Assembly (NCBI RefSeq): GCF_041916735.1
Contig: NZ_JAYRYY010000011.1
Reading direction: 5' to 3' (one strand)
Origin: Zoogloea sp016790385
GTDB lineage: Bacteria > Pseudomonadota > Gammaproteobacteria > Burkholderiales > Rhodocyclaceae
Length of the DNA stretch: 64,000 bases
The notes under the pieces were generated by a model. That model was not told where the DNA came from and did no database searches. It saw only the letters and a list, made by a program, of their open reading frames with translations. A program made the translations under genes and the position numbers. Within the stretch, counting starts at the first letter, position 1. Every line of letters starts with the position of its first letter. Positions 60,664 to 64,000 of this stretch are shown here, piece after piece.

Positions 60664-61641
60664 ATGGCCCGCAGCAGACTCTCCCTCCCTCCCTGGCTGC
60701 GCGCCATTGTCGCCTTTGCCCTGGTGGCTGCCGGCAGCCTGATGCTGACCGAGCCCGCCGTCGCCCAGACGCTCAAACCCGTCCGTGTCTCGGAGCATGC
60801 CTGGTATGTACTCGGTGACCCCGGCATGGCCTCTGCGGCCAACCAGGGCTTCAACAGCAATGCCGGTTTCGTCGTCACCCGGGACAGCGTGATCGTCATC
60901 GACGCCCTTGGCACGCCCCCCCTGGGTGACGCGCTGTTGGCCGCCATCCGCGGGGTCAGCAACAAGCCGGTGAAACGAGTCATCCTGACCCACTACCACG
61001 CCGACCACTTCTACGGTCTGGCCGCCTTCAAGGCACTTGGGGCCGAAGTGTGGGCCCATGAAGCCGGCCAGGAATACTTCGGCAGCGGCGAGGCGGCCGC
61101 CCGCCTGGAGCAGCGCCGTAAAGACCTGTTTCCCTGGGTGGACGAAAACACCCGTCTGATCCAGGCCGACCGATGGCTCAAGGGTGACACCCGCTTCGAA
61201 GAGGGCGGACTGCACTTTCGCATCAACATTCTCGGCCCGGCCCACGCCCCCGAAGACCTGGTGCTGACCGTGGAAGAAGACGGCGTGGTGTTCTGCGGCG
61301 ACATCCTGTTTGCCGGGCGCATTCCCTTTGTCGGCAACGCCGACAGCAAGCGCTGGCTGGCAGCCATCGACACCCTGGTGGCGCTCAAGCCCAAGGTGCT
61401 GGTCACCGGCCACGGCAGCCACTCCACCAACGCCGCGGCCGACCTCCGCCTGACCCGCGACTACCTGCTCTATCTGCGGGAGCAGATGGGCAAAGCGGTG
61501 GACGACATGGTGCCCTTTGAAGAAGCCTATGCCCGCACCGACTGGAGCCGCTACAGCAAGGTGCCCGCCTTCGAGGCCGCCAACCGCATCAATGCCTATG
61601 GCAGTTACCTGACCCTCGAACGAGAATCCCTCGCCCGATAA
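60664..61641 (+). CDS. soxH: Periplasmic metallo-beta-lactamase-fold protein, SoxH-like
   Basis: 325 residues from ATG 60664 with GGAG nine bases upstream; ATG 60649 is in frame and overlaps the soxB stop region but has a poorer site. N-terminal hydrophobic signal (AIVAFALVAAGSLML, AVAQ). Metal-binding motif LTHYHADHFYGLAAF, then a later GPAHAPEDLVL histidine and VFCGDILFAGRIPF aspartate. SoxH is common in sox clusters but not needed for core thiosulfate oxidation; a sulfur-metabolite hydrolase role is assumed. Confidence 0.88.
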   Translation: MARSRLSLPPWLRAIVAFALVAAGSLMLTEPAVAQTLKPVRVSEHAWYVLGDPGMASAANQGFNSNAGFVVTRDSVIVIDALGTPPLGDALLAAIRGVSNKPVKRVILTHYHADHFYGLAAFKALGAEVWAHEAGQEYFGSGEAAARLEQRRKDLFPWVDENTRLIQADRWLKGDTRFEEGGLHFRINILGPAHAPEDLVLTVEEDGVVFCGDILFAGRIPFVGNADSKRWLAAIDTLVALKPKVLVTGHGSHSTNAAADLRLTRDYLLYLREQMGKAVDDMVPFEEAYARTDWSRYSKVPAFEAANRINAYGSYLTLERESLAR

Positions 61642-61645
61642 GCCC

Positions 61646-62101
61646 ATGAAGTTCCTCGCGCGCCTGGCCCTCCTGGCCGGCCTGCTACTGGCGGGCTGCA
61701 CCGGTGCGCACGCCCGCGCCCCCCTCGAATCCAGCCTCCAGGATGCCGGGGGAAACCGGCCCGACCTGCTCTATGTGGTTCTGTTCAGCCTGCCCGACTG
61801 CCCCTACTGCGTGGCAGTCCGGGATGCCTATCTTCCCGCGCTCCTCGATGATCCACGCTTTCGGGGGCGGCTACGCATCCGAGAGGTGAGCATCGGCAGT
61901 TCTCGCCTGCTGAAGGATTTCAACGGAGAGCGGATCACCCATGCCGACGTGGCGCGTCGCTACAAAGTGAAGTTCGCCCCCACCGTGCTCTTCCTCGACG
62001 GTCATGGTCAGCCCCGGGCCGATGCGCTGCTGGGCGGCGACAGCGTGGGGCTGTATGGCGGCTATCTGGAGAATCGGGTCATCCAGGGGCTGGCCCAATG
62101 A
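61646..62101 (+). CDS. soxW: Thioredoxin-fold lipoprotein, SoxW-like
   Basis: 151 residues from ATG 61646. Lipoprotein signal: MKFLARLALLAGLLLAGC, lipobox LLAGC. Thioredoxin fold with redox site FSLPDCPYCVAVRD (CPYC) and the cis-Pro region VKFAPTVLFLDGHGQPR. Periplasmic thioredoxins of sox clusters (SoxW) keep the SoxY carrier Cys reduced, with electrons delivered by SoxV. A soxV gene is not present in the window. Confidence 0.85.
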   Translation: MKFLARLALLAGLLLAGCTGAHARAPLESSLQDAGGNRPDLLYVVLFSLPDCPYCVAVRDAYLPALLDDPRFRGRLRIREVSIGSSRLLKDFNGERITHADVARRYKVKFAPTVLFLDGHGQPRADALLGGDSVGLYGGYLENRVIQGLAQ

Positions 62102-62120
62102 ACCGGACCACCCGCCCGAA

Positions 62121-62420
62121 TCACTTGAAGTGGTAGTAGCGGTGATTGAGCCACGCCACCACATGCTCCTCGTCCTCGGGAAACCACCCGGTCTTGAGCT
62201 GGGTGCTACAGAAACTGACCTGAGCAGTGAGCTTGGCCTTGCTGGTCACCTTGCGGTCGCTGCGGGTATAGAGGGTGGAACCATCACCCCCCACCAGGCG
62301 CTGATGGCAGGCGGCGCAGGCGTGCTCCGTCACCATCTTCTCGCCAACCGCGGGATCACCGGCCCGGGCCAGCCCGGCAACAAGTACGCCAGCCAGCAGA
62401 AAAATTGCTTTTGAATGCAT
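62121..62420 (-). CDS. Small monohaem cytochrome c
   Basis: 99 residues from ATG 62420. Signal peptide MHSKAIFLLAGVLVAGLARA. Haem site CAACHQRLVGGDG; an extra Cys in VSFCSTQLKTGWFPEDEEHV, a pattern found in a family of small periplasmic cytochromes whose ends read VAWLNHRYYHF. It is the only minus-strand gene in this part of the sulfur island and is divergent from the second rhodanese gene. Probably an electron acceptor; exact partner unknown. Confidence 0.85.
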   Translation of the reverse strand: MHSKAIFLLAGVLVAGLARAGDPAVGEKMVTEHACAACHQRLVGGDGSTLYTRSDRKVTSKAKLTAQVSFCSTQLKTGWFPEDEEHVVAWLNHRYYHFK

Positions 62421-62469
62421 GAGATCAGCCTCGACAGGGGTTGGCACCAACACATCATCTGGAGGAAGT

Positions 62470-63072
62470 ATGAGACATTTTGCGATTGCTGCACTGTTGG
62501 CGTTGGGCAGCCTGTCCCTGTCGCTCCCCGCCGTATCCCAGGGCGTGGATGCCAGCGCCCTCCCCGATTACAAGCGCTCCCGCCTGCAGCTTTACCTGAC
62601 ACCGCAGGAGGCTTACGAGATCGTCACCAAGGAGCCGGCCCGGACCCTCTTTCTCGACGTGCGGACCCGCGCCGAGGCCATGTATGTGGGCATGCCCACC
62701 CCCGCCGACGCCCTGGTGCCCTATGTGGAACACCAGGAGATGATGACCGACTGGGACGAGCGCCGCCACATGTACCAGCTTGAGCCCAACAGCGACTTCA
62801 TCCAGGAGGCCGAGATCCGCCTCAAGGAAAAGAAGCTCACCAGGGCCGACCGGGTCATCCTCATCTGTCGATCGGGTGACCGCAGCGCCCGCGCCGCCGA
62901 CCTGCTCGCCAATGCCGGCTTCACCCGCGTCTACAGCATTACCGAAGGCTTCGAGGGCGACAGCGCCAAGGACGGCCCCAAAGCCGGCCAGCGCATCGTG
63001 AACGGCTGGAAGAACGCCGGCCTGCCCTGGACCTACAAGCTGGTGAAGGCAAAGATGTACTTTCCGCGCTGA
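62470..63072 (+). CDS. Periplasmic rhodanese-like protein
   Basis: 200 residues from ATG 62470, directly behind the strong GGAGGAAG site; the frame upstream to 62419 is antisense to the cytochrome leader. Signal peptide MRHFAIAALLALGSLSLSLP. One rhodanese domain (about 35-180): LFLDVRTRAEAMYVGMPTPA, then VILICRSGDRSARAADLLAN with active-site Cys in the classic CRSGxRS loop. A ~30-residue insertion (DWDERRHMYQLEPNSDF) lies between the two conserved halves. Last intact gene of the sulfur-oxidation block. Confidence 0.9.
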   Translation: MRHFAIAALLALGSLSLSLPAVSQGVDASALPDYKRSRLQLYLTPQEAYEIVTKEPARTLFLDVRTRAEAMYVGMPTPADALVPYVEHQEMMTDWDERRHMYQLEPNSDFIQEAEIRLKEKKLTRADRVILICRSGDRSARAADLLANAGFTRVYSITEGFEGDSAKDGPKAGQRIVNGWKNAGLPWTYKLVKAKMYFPR

Positions 63073-63181
63073 GCCTCGCGGGCGGCATGATCGGCGCTGG
63101 GGCAGCCGATATTGGCGGATACGTGCTACTGAGCCCGCTGATCCAGGACCTGCGCTGAGATCCGCCTCCTGACTTCGAATC

Positions 63182-63559
63182 CTTAGTAATGATGTCGTGG
63201 TGCCGCACGACATAGAGATGATCGGAGAACGTGCGCAAGATGTAGATTGTGCCGCTTTCGACATCATCAGCCTCAAGCTTGCCACCAAAGGAGAGTTGCC
63301 CGCTCTCGAGCGAGGCCAACCGCCGCACGGCGATATCGTTTTAGTCGACCGCGAAGCGGAAGGTCGCATGAGTACAGACCAGCACCTTGTCGTCAGCTTC
63401 GAGAAACGCGCCCAGCGACTTGACCCTACCGCCGTTGTCGTTGCCCGGCGCGTTGCACAGATCCCACTTGGGCTCCACCTGTCAGTCGGATGCGCCGCTG
63501 CGGGCGTAGGTGACGGAAACGGATGGAACAGCACGCTGTTTGTTGGGGTTATCGGTCAT
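63182..63559 (-). pseudogene. Decayed remnants of a DEAD-type helicase and GIY-YIG nuclease module
   Basis: Three short minus-strand pieces in series. 63482-63559 reads MTDNPNKQRAVPSVSVTYAR and stops (TGA) after 25 codons, like the N-terminus of large DEAD/DEAH helicases. 63341-63481 reads WDLCNAPGNDNGGRVKSLGA and DDKVLVCTHATFRFAVD before a stop, like a later segment of the same protein; the part between is deleted. 63182-63328 reads ESGTIYILRTFSDHLYVVRH, resembling the start of a GIY-YIG nuclease domain, then loses similarity. Family calls are from memory of such neighbours and are moderate. The 109 bases before it (63073-63181) hold nothing I can name. Confidence 0.55.
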
Positions 63560-63880
63560 CACTCGCGTCCGCATTGGCTGTACCTGCATCATTACCCATC
63601 AATTCCTGTTCGATCTGCTCGATGCTAGGCAAATCTGTTGCCAGTTCCGGCGGCAGGGATTCAATAAGCTTGTATTCCGCCACACCCAGCGGTTGCGTGT
63701 TCTGGCGCAGCGCGTATTCGGCCACCACCTTGTTCTTGCTCTTGCACAGCAGCAGACCTATCGTCGGGTTATCTTGCGGGTGTTTGATCTGCTCATCCAC
63801 GGCCGTCAGGTAAAAGCTCAATTGGCCCAGATGCTCGGGCTTGAACTTGCCGCCCTTCAACTCGATAACCACATACTAAC
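63549..63880 (-). pseudogene. Truncated PDDEXK nuclease-domain protein, YhcG/DUF1016 type (C-terminal part)
   Basis: Only the last ~108 residues remain. They are very characteristic: VVIELKGGKFKPEHLGQLSF and YLTAVDEQIKHPQDNPTIGL, then LLCKSKNKVVAEYALR, GVAEYKL and a final LPSIEQIEQELM. The ELKGGKF segment holds the nuclease Glu-Lys pair. The frame hits a TAG immediately before Tyr-Val-Val-Ile-Glu, and the sequence beyond is unrelated, so the N-terminal half has been lost or displaced, probably by an insertion at about 63882. Its stop overlaps the ATG of the helicase remnant, the original operon join. Confidence 0.85.
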
Positions 63881-63896
63881 CTTCTCATAAACAATG

Positions 63897-64000
63897 TCAC
63901 ATAGCGGCATATTGGCACTCGGGCTGTTGAAAGAAGGATTTCACCAGTGCGGGCAATTTCTGGATGCGGCGCAAAGCGCCGAGGGCCAGCCGTTTCATTT
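63897..64000 (-). mobile_element. Probable insertion-sequence end with transposase C-terminus (partial)
   Basis: Minus-strand frame open to the window edge, ending in 33 residues that include RLALGALRRIQKLPALVKSF and finish QPECQYAAM, followed by a short non-coding stretch that joins abruptly to the interrupted yhcG gene. This fits the tail of a transposase plus the IS end. The family cannot be determined from so little, and no terminal repeat pair can be checked because the other end is outside. Confidence 0.4.

Overview
This 64 kb window is very GC-rich, densely coding chromosomal DNA. The housekeeping genes (ispB with a TTG start, rlmM, a rhlE-type helicase, tRNA-Pro) and a complete periplasmic Sox thiosulfate-oxidation cluster point to a sulfur-oxidising betaproteobacterium. 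A Rhodocyclales-like host is my inference from gene content, not something the sequence proves.

1-27.5 kb (+ strand) is the distal half of an extracellular contractile injection system (eCIS). It starts inside a hub gene (gpD-like), then encodes the gpV spike, a large protein with a hydrophobic C-terminus, the gp25 wedge, a gpJ-like baseplate protein, tail protein I, two proteins sharing an N-terminal motif, the CIS tape-measure protein, the AAA+ ATPase, an Ala-rich helical protein, and three consecutive DUF4157 (eCIS_core) proteins. The last DUF4157 protein ends in a WHH nuclease-like domain and is followed at once by a SUKH/SMI1-type immunity gene. This suggests the particle may carry an antibacterial toxin. 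Sheath and tube genes must lie upstream of the window.

27.5-35.8 kb (- strand) is the most striking locus. In transcription order it encodes a TIR protein, a MoxR AAA+ ATPase, a 1044-residue SAV_2336/vWA-like protein fused to an FGE-sulfatase (C-lectin fold) domain, an HRDC protein, a diversity-generating-retroelement reverse transcriptase, the template repeat, and a second free-standing FGE protein. The 125-bp template (28574-28698) differs from variable region VR1 (27630-27754) at 12 positions and from VR2 (30346-30470) at 10. All 22 differences fall on template adenines of the coding strand. The locus is therefore a two-target DGR built into a predicted TIR/MoxR conflict system, and it abuts the eCIS effector genes tail to tail.

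35.9-48.6 kb holds a membrane protein divergent from a LuxR-type regulator, tRNA-Pro(CGG) with a strong terminator, ispB, a UgpB-like binding protein with a UgpQ-like phosphodiesterase, a lipoprotein, a GGDEF/EAL and HD-GYP pair for c-di-GMP turnover, an aldo/keto reductase and rlmM. At 48.6-50.1 kb is a rhlE-type DEAD-box helicase.

50.1-63.1 kb is a sulfur-oxidation island: a cytochrome c4-like protein, a triple rhodanese, fccAB-like sulfide dehydrogenase genes, soxCDYZAXB, a SoxH-like metallohydrolase, a SoxW-like thioredoxin, a small cytochrome c and a second rhodanese. Two candidate FNR/CRP-type boxes lie in its intergenic regions. The right edge (63.2-64 kb) is a graveyard: remnants of a helicase/GIY-YIG module and a yhcG (DUF1016) gene truncated by what looks like an insertion-sequence end.
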